The position numbers and the translations under genes were made by a program. Below, piece by piece: positions 1 through 7,867 of a stretch of DNA of 64,000 nucleotides. Every line of letters begins with the position of its first letter. Position 1 is the first letter of the stretch. The notes beneath the pieces were generated by a model that did no database searches, had not been told where the DNA came from, and saw only the letters and a list, made by a program, of their open reading frames with translations. The DNA comes from Convivina praedatoris (GTDB lineage: Bacteria > Bacillota > Bacilli > Lactobacillales > Lactobacillaceae): NCBI RefSeq assembly GCF_933208505.1, contig NZ_CAKOEU010000003.1, one strand, 5' to 3'.

Positions 1-138
1 ATTGATTTAGGGCCGCGTGGCGGTTCAGCAGGTGGTCAATTGGTTGCCCAAGGAGTACCGGAAACATTAGTAAAAAATCCTAAAAGTCTGACAATTCAGT
101 ATTTGGCAGCACATTTTAAAAAGTTTTCATTAATTTAG
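1..138 (+). CDS. UvrA-like excinuclease ABC subunit A, C-terminal end (partial)
   Basis: Only the last 45 codons are inside the window, in frame from base 1 to a TAG stop. The peptide opens with IDLGPRGGSAGG and continues with VAQGVPETLVKNPKS, which matches the end of UvrA-type ABC ATPases, where the IDLGPxGG stretch lies after the second nucleotide-binding domain and is followed by G(T/V)PE and NPKS. The usual Gly-rich tail is a little altered, so a UvrA paralogue is as likely as the housekeeping UvrA. A terminator follows directly. Confidence 0.7.
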   Translation: MDLGPRGGSAGGQLVAQGVPETLVKNPKSLTIQYLAAHFKKFSLI

Positions 139-145
139 AAGTTAG

Positions 146-174
146 AAAAAAGACGCCAATTGACGTCTTTTTTT
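146..174. terminator. Intrinsic terminator between UvrA-like gene and DUF3290-DUF421 gene
   Basis: A-rich left arm ending in GACG, short loop, and CGTC followed by a T run. The A/T flanks let it work in both directions between the two convergent genes. Confidence 0.75.
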
Positions 175-178
175 GGTA

Positions 179-1291
179 CTATTCCTGTTCTTGATTAGGG
201 TAGGGTAATAAGTAAAATTCTCCATTTTGAAACTGACCTAAGAAAATTTGATCAGAAGCATATTGTTGCCCATTAATTTGCAAATGTTCTTTTAAAACAG
301 TTTGATTTAAGTGGGCAGCTTTAAGCTCGTTGTCATTGATATTACCATCAACAATTATGGAGTATACGCGCTGACTATCGTCATCAGATACAGTAATTGA
401 ACCATTACGTTCGAATACGGCTTCATCAATATCATGAATATTGTGAATCCCACTGGTTCGCAAGTTAAACAATAAATCATCAGCTGTCATTCCTGCTCTA
501 AGGATGGCTGCCACGTCAACTTTACCGTTCTTAATTACCGTGAAAGGATTTCCAATCAATAAATGATGGAAAATTTTAGTATTCTGTGACATAAAACGAC
601 TACTGAAAATAATAATTGACCATAATAGTAGGACCAGTGTAAATTCTAAAATGGTAATTGTTTGGCTATAAATCATTCCTCCGATGATACCTCCCAAAAC
701 ATAGTTTTGCATTTGGTCAATTACGGTTGATTGAGATAGGTTAGATTTACCGGACAGGTTAATTTGTACCACAATCATAATAAAACCAATTAATAACTTC
801 AGTCCTAAAGTGACATAATTATTATCAGCTAGATTAAAAGAAATACTGTTCTTAGTAATGTAATTAATATTTTCTGATGCAAGTGATTTTGTTTCGGCTA
901 GTCGATAACCGGTGTGTTTGTTGTCTAATTGTACTGTGTAATATTGATTTTTCACTTTAATAAGCATGCCATCAGACAAATTGGTAGAATCAGCGTAGAT
1001 ATCATTTGTAGAAACATTTTGATCATGGCTAATTTGTTTTAAAAGATGGGCAACTTCGTGACTGTTAGATAAACTATTACTATTGATGTTATTAATTTGG
1101 ACGCCAATAATAAAAGCCACGACGAGTGACAGTAAAATAAATAAATCTCTAAATTTTAAATCACTTCGATTTTTTAAGTATTTATAAACTGAAAAAGCAA
1201 AAATTAAACCAACCCCGATTACCAAAAATAGAAAGATGTAATCCATTGTGCTATGATTTTGGTTTAAAAAATTATAAGTGTATAAATTCAT
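179..1291 (-). CDS. DUF3290-DUF421 (YetF-like) fusion membrane protein
   Basis: 370 aa. Residues 1 to about 145 look like a DUF3290 protein: an N-terminal YTYNFL stretch, two membrane segments (about 17-38 and 49-65), then a soluble part. From about residue 160 come further membrane segments, then a soluble C-terminal domain of DUF421/YetF type: IGNPFTVIKNGKVD, then a LRTSGIHNIHDIDEAVFERNG-like region. In many lactobacilli these two families are separate neighbouring genes, so the single frame reads as a fusion. GGAAAAGAG precedes the ATG. YetF-like proteins are membrane proteins of poorly defined function, some tied to envelope stress or spore membrane; role here is unknown. Confidence 0.65.
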   Translation of the reverse strand: MNLYTYNFLNQNHSTMDYIFLFLVIGVGLIFAFSVYKYLKNRSDLKFRDLFILLSLVVAFIIGVQINNINSNSLSNSHEVAHLLKQISHDQNVSTNDIYADSTNLSDGMLIKVKNQYYTVQLDNKHTGYRLAETKSLASENINYITKNSISFNLADNNYVTLGLKLLIGFIMIVVQINLSGKSNLSQSTVIDQMQNYVLGGIIGGMIYSQTITILEFTLVLLLWSIIIFSSRFMSQNTKIFHHLLIGNPFTVIKNGKVDVAAILRAGMTADDLLFNLRTSGIHNIHDIDEAVFERNGSITVSDDDSQRVYSIIVDGNINDNELKAAHLNQTVLKEHLQINGQQYASDQIFLGQFQNGEFYLLPYPNQEQE

Positions 1292-1526
1292 AATCTCTTT
1301 TCCTTAAATTACGGTTTTAGTTAAATAACGTTAACATTATAGCGCGATTAAAGAATGGGTTCTTAGGTATTTTACTAGTGAGAATACCTTAATTACCTTT
1401 AATTCGTATCAAATGTTATTGAATTTAAAAATTAAAGTTGCCAATAAGTTACCTACAATTCTAGCAATCACTTTTTATGTTCATTTTTTGGTTTAAACTA
1501 GCATTATCAAAACTTGGGAGTTCATA

Positions 1527-2162
1527 GTGAAAAATTACTTATTCGATTTTGATGGTACGCTGGCTAATTCGGAAGAAGCAGCCCAACTAGCGACGAAAGC
1601 GGCCTTTCAAAAAGTTGGTTTAGTTGCACCAACGACAGCACAAATCAACTATTATATGGGTATTCCCATCGAAGTATCTTTTAAGAAGATGGCGGAAAAT
1701 CATCATTTTACAGAATCTGAGTTTGAGGCTTTGTTAAATGTATTTCGGCAATATTATCGTGAATTTGAAAGCGAGCATATTACTTCATTTGATGGTATGC
1801 AATCAACCTTAGCGCAGCTAGTTGCTGAAGGAAAACAACTTTTTGTTGTTTCTAGTAAACGATCCGATTCCTTAATGAGGAACTTACATACTCTAGGAAT
1901 TGCTGAATATTTTCAAGATATTCTGGGATCAGACATGGTCACAGCCTTTAAACCTGCACCAGATGGTGTTTTGGCTATTTTAGAAAAATGGCAGTTAAAT
2001 CCAGAAGAATCAATTATGATTGGCGATGCCATTTTTGACTTACAGATGGGCAAGGCAGCCCAAGTTCATACCTGTGGAGTAACCTGGGGAGCGCACGATG
2101 TGGCTAGTTTGCAAGCAGAAAATCCCGATTATCTAATTCAAGTGACTACTGACTTACTTTAA
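1527..2162 (+). CDS. HAD-superfamily hydrolase, phosphoglycolate-phosphatase-like
   Basis: 211 aa, starting at GTG with GGGAG six bases upstream. HAD motif I is DFDGT at residues 7-11 (nucleophile and acid Asp), motif II is the Ser in VVSSKR near 112, motif III Lys is in TAFKPAP, and motif IV is GDAIFDLQMG near 165. An alpha-helical cap lies between motifs I and II, typical of Gph/PgmB-type phosphatases acting on small phosphorylated metabolites. The substrate cannot be read from sequence. It stands alone between its own promoter region and a bidirectional terminator. Confidence 0.8.
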   Translation: MKNYLFDFDGTLANSEEAAQLATKAAFQKVGLVAPTTAQINYYMGIPIEVSFKKMAENHHFTESEFEALLNVFRQYYREFESEHITSFDGMQSTLAQLVAEGKQLFVVSSKRSDSLMRNLHTLGIAEYFQDILGSDMVTAFKPAPDGVLAILEKWQLNPEESIMIGDAIFDLQMGKAAQVHTCGVTWGAHDVASLQAENPDYLIQVTTDLL

Positions 2163-2170
2163 AATTAAGT

Positions 2171-2210
2171 GAAAAGACTAATTATCACATTTGTGGTAGT
2201 TAGTCTTTTA
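2171..2210. terminator. Bidirectional terminator
   Basis: AAAAGACTAA arm pairs with TTAGTCTTTT across an AT-rich loop; it lies between the convergent HAD and LysR genes. Confidence 0.8.
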
Positions 2211-2213
2211 TTG

Positions 2214-3089
2214 TTAAGGTAATTGTTCTTTTTTAGTAACAACATAGTGAATGAAATTTTTACTGGTAATTGATAGGCTGCTCTGATTAAGATAGGCGAT
2301 TTCAATTGACTGAACGATTTCAGGTACTGTTGCGGCGTGGGCAATTTTAAAATCTGAATTACCAACCATTAATTCTGAAACGAGACTAACGCCTAATCCG
2401 GCTTCCACCATGGCCATGACGGTATAATCATCTTGAATTTGATCTTTAATGTGAGGATTTACGCCAATTTGATCAAAGGCTAGGGTGACATCGCTATGAG
2501 AACCCTCTGGAATTAAAATAATATTATTTGACTGCTGTGTTAAATCTTGTAAACTAACAATTTTTTGCTGGGCAAGGGGATGGTTGGAAGCCATTACGGC
2601 CAGTAAACGCTCTTTTTTAAGAGGAATAGTTTTTAAACCACCATTTAAAGTTTGTTTTAAGAAGCCAAAGTCCACGCGTCCTGCTAAAATATCATCTTTA
2701 ATTTCATCGTAATCACCTTGATATAAAGTAAAGTGAACTTGTGGATATTGGTCCTCAAAGCCCTTAATTAAAGCTGGTAACCAATAACGGGAAATACTAT
2801 TGCTAGCACCAATTCGCACAGTCCCAGTTTCTAGACCTTTAAGATGGTCAGCCATTTCTTTCATGTCCAAATATTGTCGTGTTATTTTTTGAAATTCTGG
2901 ATATAATTTGTGTCCAGCAGGAGTTAGATGGATACCTTTACGAGAACGTTTTAAAAGTACCAGATCAAATTCTTTCTCTAAATTTGCGACGGTTTGGCTA
3001 ATGGCCGATTGAGTATAGCCTAGTTCTTTGGCTGTTTTGGTAAAACTGCCAGTTTCAATTATTTTTTGAAAAACGAAAAAACGATTCAT
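2214..3089 (-). CDS. LysR-family transcriptional regulator
   Basis: 291 aa. The N-terminal winged helix (residues 1-60) has the LysR signature TKTAKELGYTQSAISQTVANLEKEF; residues about 90-290 form the periplasmic-binding-like effector domain (TVRIGASNSISRYWLPALI). It is divergent from the amino-acid permease at 3210, with the two starts about 120 bases apart, the usual arrangement for a LysR regulator and its target. The effector is unknown; amino acid sensing is an inference from the neighbour. Confidence 0.85.
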   Translation of the reverse strand: MNRFFVFQKIIETGSFTKTAKELGYTQSAISQTVANLEKEFDLVLLKRSRKGIHLTPAGHKLYPEFQKITRQYLDMKEMADHLKGLETGTVRIGASNSISRYWLPALIKGFEDQYPQVHFTLYQGDYDEIKDDILAGRVDFGFLKQTLNGGLKTIPLKKERLLAVMASNHPLAQQKIVSLQDLTQQSNNIILIPEGSHSDVTLAFDQIGVNPHIKDQIQDDYTVMAMVEAGLGVSLVSELMVGNSDFKIAHAATVPEIVQSIEIAYLNQSSLSITSKNFIHYVVTKKEQLP

Positions 3090-3209
3090 TTGATTATTAT
3101 TCCTAATGTTTTCATTAAAAAGATTAATTTTACTAATCTAATTAGCATTGATACCATTATTAAGTTCCTAATGAACAGGAGCATTAATAATGACTACGGG
3201 GGAAAGAAA

Positions 3210-4610
3210 ATGATAAGTAGGATATTTCGTAAAGAATCAGTCGATAATTACTTGAAAGCTGATTCACAATTAAAAAGAACATTGGGTCCATGGGACTTAA
3301 TTGGGCTTGGAATTGGCGCAGTCATTGGAACGGGAATTTTTATTTTACCAGGACATGAAGCTGCTCAACACGCAGGTCCTGCCGTAGCCATTGCCTTTTT
3401 TATTGCGGCGTTATTGTCTGGGATTGTGGGGATGGCTTATGCTGAATTTTCTTCGGCCATGCCCATTGCTGGTTCAGCCTATTCTTTTGCTACCGTTGTT
3501 TACGGAGAAATTATCGGCTGGATGTTAGGCTGGGCTTTAATTTTAGAGTATTTCTTAGCTGTATCGGCCGAAGCAACTGGCTTTGCAGCATACTTTAACA
3601 ATAACATTTTAGATGCTGTCGGCGTTCACTTACCAAAGGCGTTACAAAGCGGTCCAATGGATGGCGGTGTGATTAATATTACTGCGGTGTTAATTATCTT
3701 AGTCATTGCCTTTATTGTCGCGCGTGGATCGGAGTTATCTAAAAAAGTTGAAAATATAGCAGTCATTGTTAAAGTTGCTATTATTTTATTGTTTATTGGT
3801 TTGGGTGCTTTCTATATCAAATCAAGTAACTATGTGCCATTTTATCCAGCAGAGTTCCATAGTTCATGGCTAGGATTAGGCGGTATTTCAACGGCTGCAG
3901 CAACGGTTTTCTTTGCCTTTATTGGTTTTGATGCCTTAGCTTCTAACTCAGCTGAAACAGTCAATCCGCAGAAAAATATCATCCGTGGTATTTTAGGAAC
4001 CGTTATTATTGCCGTGATTTTATATGTTGTCTTTTCACTGGTATTGGTTGGTATGGTGCCATATACACATTTAAATGTTGATGACCCAGCGGCGTATGCG
4101 CTACATTTGGCCCACTTGGATGGTTGGAATAAAGTCATTACTGTTGGTGCTCTTTTTGGTATTTTTACTGCCATGCTAACAATGTTCTTTGGTGGTTCAC
4201 GCTTGGTCTACGCACTAGGTCGGGACGGATTATTATCAGGTAAAATGGGGAAAATTGATCCCAAATACAAGGTACCTAAAAACGCTATTATAATCGCCCT
4301 GATTGTTCAAGCCTTCTTTGCAGGGGTGGTTCCACTGGAGCAATTAGCCTCATTGATTAATGCAGGGACCTTATTGGCCTTTGCCGGGATGTCATTTGGT
4401 ATTATCCCCCTAAGAAAACGCAATGACATTACCAATACAGGTTTCAAAATGCCTTGGTATCCTGTTCTGCCAGTCTGTGCTGGTTTAGCCAGTATTTACT
4501 TTATTATCATGTTGCCGGATGCAACTAAGATTTCAGTGGCCATCTGGTTAGTCATTGGTTTGATAGTTTACTTTGCTTATGGAATTAAACACTCGAAATT
4601 GTCTGATTAA
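3210..4610 (+). CDS. APC-superfamily amino acid permease (cationic amino acid transporter type)
   Basis: 466 aa from the ATG at 3210, which has GGGGGAAAG at 3198-3206. An earlier in-frame start at 3066 would overlap the LysR gene and lacks a good ribosome site, so it is rejected. The APC motif GLGIGAVIGTGIFILPG is in segment 1 (about residues 31-47), and about 12 membrane segments follow. The pattern is that of YfnA/CAT-type permeases for cationic or branched amino acids. Likely controlled by the divergent LysR protein. Confidence 0.85.
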   Translation: MISRIFRKESVDNYLKADSQLKRTLGPWDLIGLGIGAVIGTGIFILPGHEAAQHAGPAVAIAFFIAALLSGIVGMAYAEFSSAMPIAGSAYSFATVVYGEIIGWMLGWALILEYFLAVSAEATGFAAYFNNNILDAVGVHLPKALQSGPMDGGVINITAVLIILVIAFIVARGSELSKKVENIAVIVKVAIILLFIGLGAFYIKSSNYVPFYPAEFHSSWLGLGGISTAAATVFFAFIGFDALASNSAETVNPQKNIIRGILGTVIIAVILYVVFSLVLVGMVPYTHLNVDDPAAYALHLAHLDGWNKVITVGALFGIFTAMLTMFFGGSRLVYALGRDGLLSGKMGKIDPKYKVPKNAIIIALIVQAFFAGVVPLEQLASLINAGTLLAFAGMSFGIIPLRKRNDITNTGFKMPWYPVLPVCAGLASIYFIIMLPDATKISVAIWLVIGLIVYFAYGIKHSKLSD

Positions 4611-4622
4611 AATACTAACAGC

Positions 4623-4670
4623 AAAAGTCATATCAAGGCTCATCGAGATGAGCCTTGATATGACTTTTTT
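4623..4670. terminator. Long perfect-stem bidirectional terminator overlapping the HxlR stop codon
   Basis: A 21-bp uninterrupted stem with loop CGAG and a T run. It ends the permease gene. The last codons and TGA stop (4640-4642) of the opposite-strand HxlR gene lie inside the stem. Confidence 0.9.
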
Positions 4671-4987
4671 ATGTAATTTTCTCCCCAAGCTTCCATGGCA
4701 AAAATCACGGGCTGAAAACTTTGACCGAAGTCACTTAAACGGTACTCGGTTTTTACTGGAATCACTGGATAAATCCTCTTAATAATAAGACCGTCAGCTT
4801 CCAATTCAGCTAGCTGTTTAGCTAGCATGCGCTTAGAAACATAGGGGAGTCTCCGTTGCAGTTCGGAAAAACGTAGCACTTCCGCCTTAAATAGATGATA
4901 TAAGATAACACTTTTCCATTTGCCCGCAATAAATTGTAGGGTATTTTGTACTGGACAACCACGATCACAGTCATAAATTTTACGCAT
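4640..4987 (-). CDS. HxlR-family winged-helix regulator
   Basis: 115 aa using the ATG at 4987, which has GAGG five bases upstream; a TTG five codons earlier is less likely. The protein has the HxlR core: CPVQNTLQFIAGKWKSVILYHL, then FSELQRRLPYVSKRMLAKQLAELEADGLI and a beta wing with YRLSDFG. The N-terminal Cys (CDRGCPV) is the position that senses quinones or aldehydes in related regulators. It is divergent from a zinc-type quinone reductase, the classic HxlR partner, so it probably controls that gene. Confidence 0.88.
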   Translation of the reverse strand: MRKIYDCDRGCPVQNTLQFIAGKWKSVILYHLFKAEVLRFSELQRRLPYVSKRMLAKQLAELEADGLIIKRIYPVIPVKTEYRLSDFGQSFQPVIFAMEAWGENYIKKSYQGSSR

Positions 4988-5136
4988 ATAAACCTCAACC
5001 AACTTGTATTAAGCCTAATTTTATCATTCATAAGAAGAAACTTTAGGGTGAATTTAAGTGCACCTGGTGTTTTTAAATTTACGTCTTCTTTTTGGCCTAC
5101 GATTGGTCTAACCTAATTGTAAAGGGGTGCCATAAA

Positions 5137-6165
5137 ATGACAAAGATAAAAGCGGTTGGTTTTTACCAACATTTACCAATTTCTAATGAAAATAGTTTTC
5201 AGAATGTTTTAATTAATGAACCAAAATTACAGCCCCATGATCTATTAGTTGCAGTGGATGGTGTGTCTGTCAATCCGGTTGATACCTATGTCCGAAAAAG
5301 TGGTCGATCTACGCGTTTTGTCCATCCAAAGGTAATTGGATGGGATGCAGTTGGTCGCGTGCTAGCAGTCGGAGAGCAGGCGACCCTCTTTAAAGTTGGT
5401 GACCGCGTATGGTATGCCGGAGATTTTAAACGAAGTGGTAGTAATGCCCAGCAGCAAGTTGTTGATGAACGGATTGTTGGTTCAGCACCTCAGTCTTTAA
5501 ATGACCAGCAAGCAGCGGCCATCCCGCTAGTAGGTCTAACCGCTTACGAATCACTATTTGAACAGCTAAAGGTTGGTTGGGATAACCATAATCAGACTAT
5601 TTTAATCATTAATGGGGCTGGTGGTGTGGGTTCTATGGCAATCCAATTAGCCAAGCTAGCCGGTCTTAAAGTGATTGCCACTGCCTCACGTCCAGATTCA
5701 ATTGCCTGGGTTCAAATGCTTGGAGCTGACCAAGTCGTTGATCACCATCAGAATTTAGTTAATCAAATTCGAACTAAAGAGATGCCATATGTAGATTATA
5801 TTTTGAACTTGAATAATTTGGATGCCCATTGGAATGAGATTGCTAAGTTAATTAAACCCGATGGTCATGTTGCCGCCACTACCGAAAATCATCGGTTGAT
5901 TGATTTACAGAAATTGACTAAAAAAAGGGTAACCTTTGCTTGGGAGTGGATGTACAGCAAGTCTTACTATCAACTCGATAGCATGATTTCCCAACACGAG
6001 ATTTTAAATCACTTAACCCAACTCTATGATCAAGAAAAACTGGTTTCAATTCAGACTAAATACTACCAGCCCATCAATGCCGTTAATTTACGAAAGGCTC
6101 ACGCCGATGTTGAGTCAGGTAAAATGATGGGCAAGGTAACCTTAACTGGCTGGGATAAATACTAA
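5137..6165 (+). CDS. Zinc-type alcohol dehydrogenase-like / NADPH:quinone reductase (MDR family)
   Basis: 342 aa from the ATG at 5137, preceded by AAAGGGG. An N-terminal GroES-like domain (HDLLVAVDGVSVNPVDTYVR, GWDAVGRV) is followed by a Rossmann nucleotide-binding domain with INGAGGVGSMAIQLAKLAG near residue 155. Structural zinc-site cysteines are absent, as in quinone oxidoreductases of this branch. Its neighbour on the other strand is HxlR, so induction by electrophiles or quinones is likely. Confidence 0.85.
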   Translation: MTKIKAVGFYQHLPISNENSFQNVLINEPKLQPHDLLVAVDGVSVNPVDTYVRKSGRSTRFVHPKVIGWDAVGRVLAVGEQATLFKVGDRVWYAGDFKRSGSNAQQQVVDERIVGSAPQSLNDQQAAAIPLVGLTAYESLFEQLKVGWDNHNQTILIINGAGGVGSMAIQLAKLAGLKVIATASRPDSIAWVQMLGADQVVDHHQNLVNQIRTKEMPYVDYILNLNNLDAHWNEIAKLIKPDGHVAATTENHRLIDLQKLTKKRVTFAWEWMYSKSYYQLDSMISQHEILNHLTQLYDQEKLVSIQTKYYQPINAVNLRKAHADVESGKMMGKVTLTGWDKY

Positions 6166-6168
6166 ATA

Positions 6169-6196
6169 TTTACATATCGCTAAATAACGATATAAT
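6169..6196 (+). promoter_or_regulatory. ArsR promoter with ATATCG-N8-CGATAT operator
   Basis: The -35 TTTACA (6169-6174) and -10 TATAAT (6191-6196) are 16 bases apart. The operator ATATCG...CGATAT (6174-6193) fills the spacer. The start codon at 6203 falls where transcription should begin and no ribosome site precedes it, so the mRNA is probably leaderless. Seventeen of 20 operator bases recur at 6552-6571. Confidence 0.75.
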
Positions 6197-6202
6197 AGGA
6201 AT

Positions 6203-6523
6203 ATGAAGTTAGATGAAAATATATTTAAAGCCTTAGCTAATCAAACTCGAATTGATATACTTGCTTGGCTAAAAAAACCAGAAGTTGAATTTACCGATGT
6301 GCCGGTTGAAAATATCCGATATATGCTGCAACATTTTGGCGGTGTTTGTGGTTCTTCGATTGTTATTCGTTCCGGCTTGTCCCAATCAACTATTTCAAAT
6401 TATTTAAAAATATTAGTGCAAGTTGATTTAGTACAGACAGAACGACATGGCAAGTGGACCTATTATCGTCGAAATGAGTCAATGATTCAAAATTTAGGTA
6501 AGAATATCCAGCGTGATTTATAG
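6203..6523 (+). CDS. ArsR-family winged-helix repressor
   Basis: 106 aa. FKALANQTRIDILAWL begins the fold and GLSQSTISNYLKILVQVDLV is the recognition helix, followed by a short wing (RHGKWTYYRRNE). A single Cys sits in GGVCGSS just before the helix-turn-helix, so redox or thiol sensing is possible but not shown. The gene has no Shine-Dalgarno and its ATG is seven bases from the -10 box. The same palindrome lies before this gene and before the SDR gene at 6585, pointing to autoregulation and control of the SDR. Confidence 0.85.
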   Translation: MKLDENIFKALANQTRIDILAWLKKPEVEFTDVPVENIRYMLQHFGGVCGSSIVIRSGLSQSTISNYLKILVQVDLVQTERHGKWTYYRRNESMIQNLGKNIQRDL

Positions 6524-6551
6524 CGCTGTTTATTTTTATTTTTTATAACAC

Positions 6552-6571
6552 ATATCGCTATATATAGATAT
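6552..6571 (+). promoter_or_regulatory. Second copy of the ArsR operator before the SDR gene
   Basis: ATATCGCTATATATAGATAT, 17 of 20 identical to the palindrome before arsR. It lies just upstream of a TATAAG -10-like hexamer and the GGGGAGAG ribosome site of the SDR gene. Confidence 0.7.
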
Positions 6572-6584
6572 ATAAGGGGAGAGA

Positions 6585-7316
6585 ATGAAAAATATTGTTA
6601 TTACTGGTGGCACATCTGGCGTAGGTTACGCGATTGCTAAAGACTTAGTTCAAGATAATAACGTTATTATTATTGGCCGAAACCATCGTCGGGGACAAGA
6701 AGCTCAAAGCCGACTGGGACACCATGCTCATTTTTTCGCGGGAGATTTGAGTATCGAAAATGATCGTCAAAAAATTAAAAAATCCATTGAAAAATTATGG
6801 AACAAAGTTGATGTACTAATTAATAGCGCTGGTGTTTGGCCTAAGAATGCGACAGATAATATTTCGATTAATTTACGGTCTCATTATGCTTTTACCATGG
6901 CGTTAAGCCAACTATTAAAGCATGGACGAGTCTTAATCGTATCTGGTAATCCAATGGCAATCCATAATTTACCAATTTGTGAGCAGCAAATCACAACAAT
7001 GCAACGGGCAAGTTGGTTATTAAGTCACAAAACCTTATTGACAATTTTATTGAGTGAGATGCTGGCTAAGAATGATACGACAGTTAATAGTTTTTTCCCA
7101 GGTGATATTCAGAGTAATTTAATGCCTTATACTCAAAGGCTCATGCAAAATACGGTACCAGTGGGGAGGTTTTTAGCATTAGACCAGTCGTTAGCGCATG
7201 TAACGGGACAATTTTTTAACGATCGGGGACAGCTTGTAACACTAAGTTCGAATAAATATAGCATCCAACAGGCTGAAATCCATTTAGCAAACTATTTAAA
7301 ATTTCATAAAATGTAA
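6585..7316 (+). CDS. Short-chain dehydrogenase/reductase-like protein lacking the catalytic Tyr
   Basis: 243 aa with a clear cofactor fold: ITGGTSGVGYAIAK at residues 6-19 (glycine-rich loop), IIGRNHRR, and NSAGVWPKN near 82-90. The usual YxxxK is replaced by LLSHK in ASWLLSHKTLL, so the catalytic Tyr is missing. A paralogue with the same architecture and the same defect is at 27704. It may bind NAD(P) and act as a sensor or a non-classical reductase. It probably belongs to the ArsR regulon by the shared operator. Confidence 0.75.
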   Translation: MKNIVITGGTSGVGYAIAKDLVQDNNVIIIGRNHRRGQEAQSRLGHHAHFFAGDLSIENDRQKIKKSIEKLWNKVDVLINSAGVWPKNATDNISINLRSHYAFTMALSQLLKHGRVLIVSGNPMAIHNLPICEQQITTMQRASWLLSHKTLLTILLSEMLAKNDTTVNSFFPGDIQSNLMPYTQRLMQNTVPVGRFLALDQSLAHVTGQFFNDRGQLVTLSSNKYSIQQAEIHLANYLKFHKM

Positions 7317-7399
7317 TACTTTAAAATAATTGTAATCATTTTGTATTGTTATCAACTTCTCAAGTGAGTATCATTTACTTTGTAAAGGAGTGAACAATT

Positions 7400-7660
7400 A
7401 TGAAATTACAAACATTTATTAAATATTTAAGTTGGGTGGCGACTGTTTTGGCAGTCATGATGTACGTTTCATACATACCACAGATACAAGCTAACTTAGC
7501 TGGGCATAAGGCAGAACCACTGCAGCCGCTAGTTGCGGCTCTTAACTGTACTTTGTGGACCGTTTATGGTTTGTTTAAAAATCCCCGAGATTTACCAGTT
7601 GCCTTTGCGAACATGCCAGGGATTTTGTTTGGATTATTGACTTTCATCACCGCTTTGTAA
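7400..7660 (+). CDS. SemiSWEET-family (MtN3/PQ-loop) sugar transporter
   Basis: 86 aa with three membrane segments. A PQ motif is in YVSYIPQIQANLAGHKAEPLQP near residues 25-45 and a second conserved stretch is LNCTLWTVYGLFKNPRD. Length and motifs match bacterial SemiSWEETs, which dimerise to make a small sugar facilitator. AAGGAGTG precedes the ATG, and a terminator follows, so it is monocistronic. Confidence 0.9.
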   Translation: MKLQTFIKYLSWVATVLAVMMYVSYIPQIQANLAGHKAEPLQPLVAALNCTLWTVYGLFKNPRDLPVAFANMPGILFGLLTFITAL

Positions 7661-7670
7661 TTTAATTCAC

Positions 7671-7700
7671 TAAAAATCCTGTTCATTTCAGGATTTTTTT
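7671..7700 (+). terminator. Terminator after SemiSWEET
   Basis: AAAATCCTG/CAGGATTTT stem with TTCATTT loop and a T run. Confidence 0.8.
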
Positions 7701-7867
7701 ACGGAATAATTTTTATCACTTGATTAAATTTACCTGCATAGCTTAAGAATTTCTTAATATTATGTTAGAATAAACCTATGTTAGAATTGGATTCAGATAT
7801 TAGAGTCCATATTATCAAATAGTATATTAAGATTGAGTCAGAACTAAATATTTGGGAGACGTTTTCA

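Noticed and set aside
1300..1526. Regulatory RNA before the HAD gene
   Set aside because: AT-rich with weak promoter-like hexamers only; no stable paired structure or terminator.
3066..3209. Upstream extension of the amino acid permease
   Set aside because: It overlaps the divergent LysR gene, has no ribosome site, and the family starts near the RxxSVDNYL region after the ATG at 3210.
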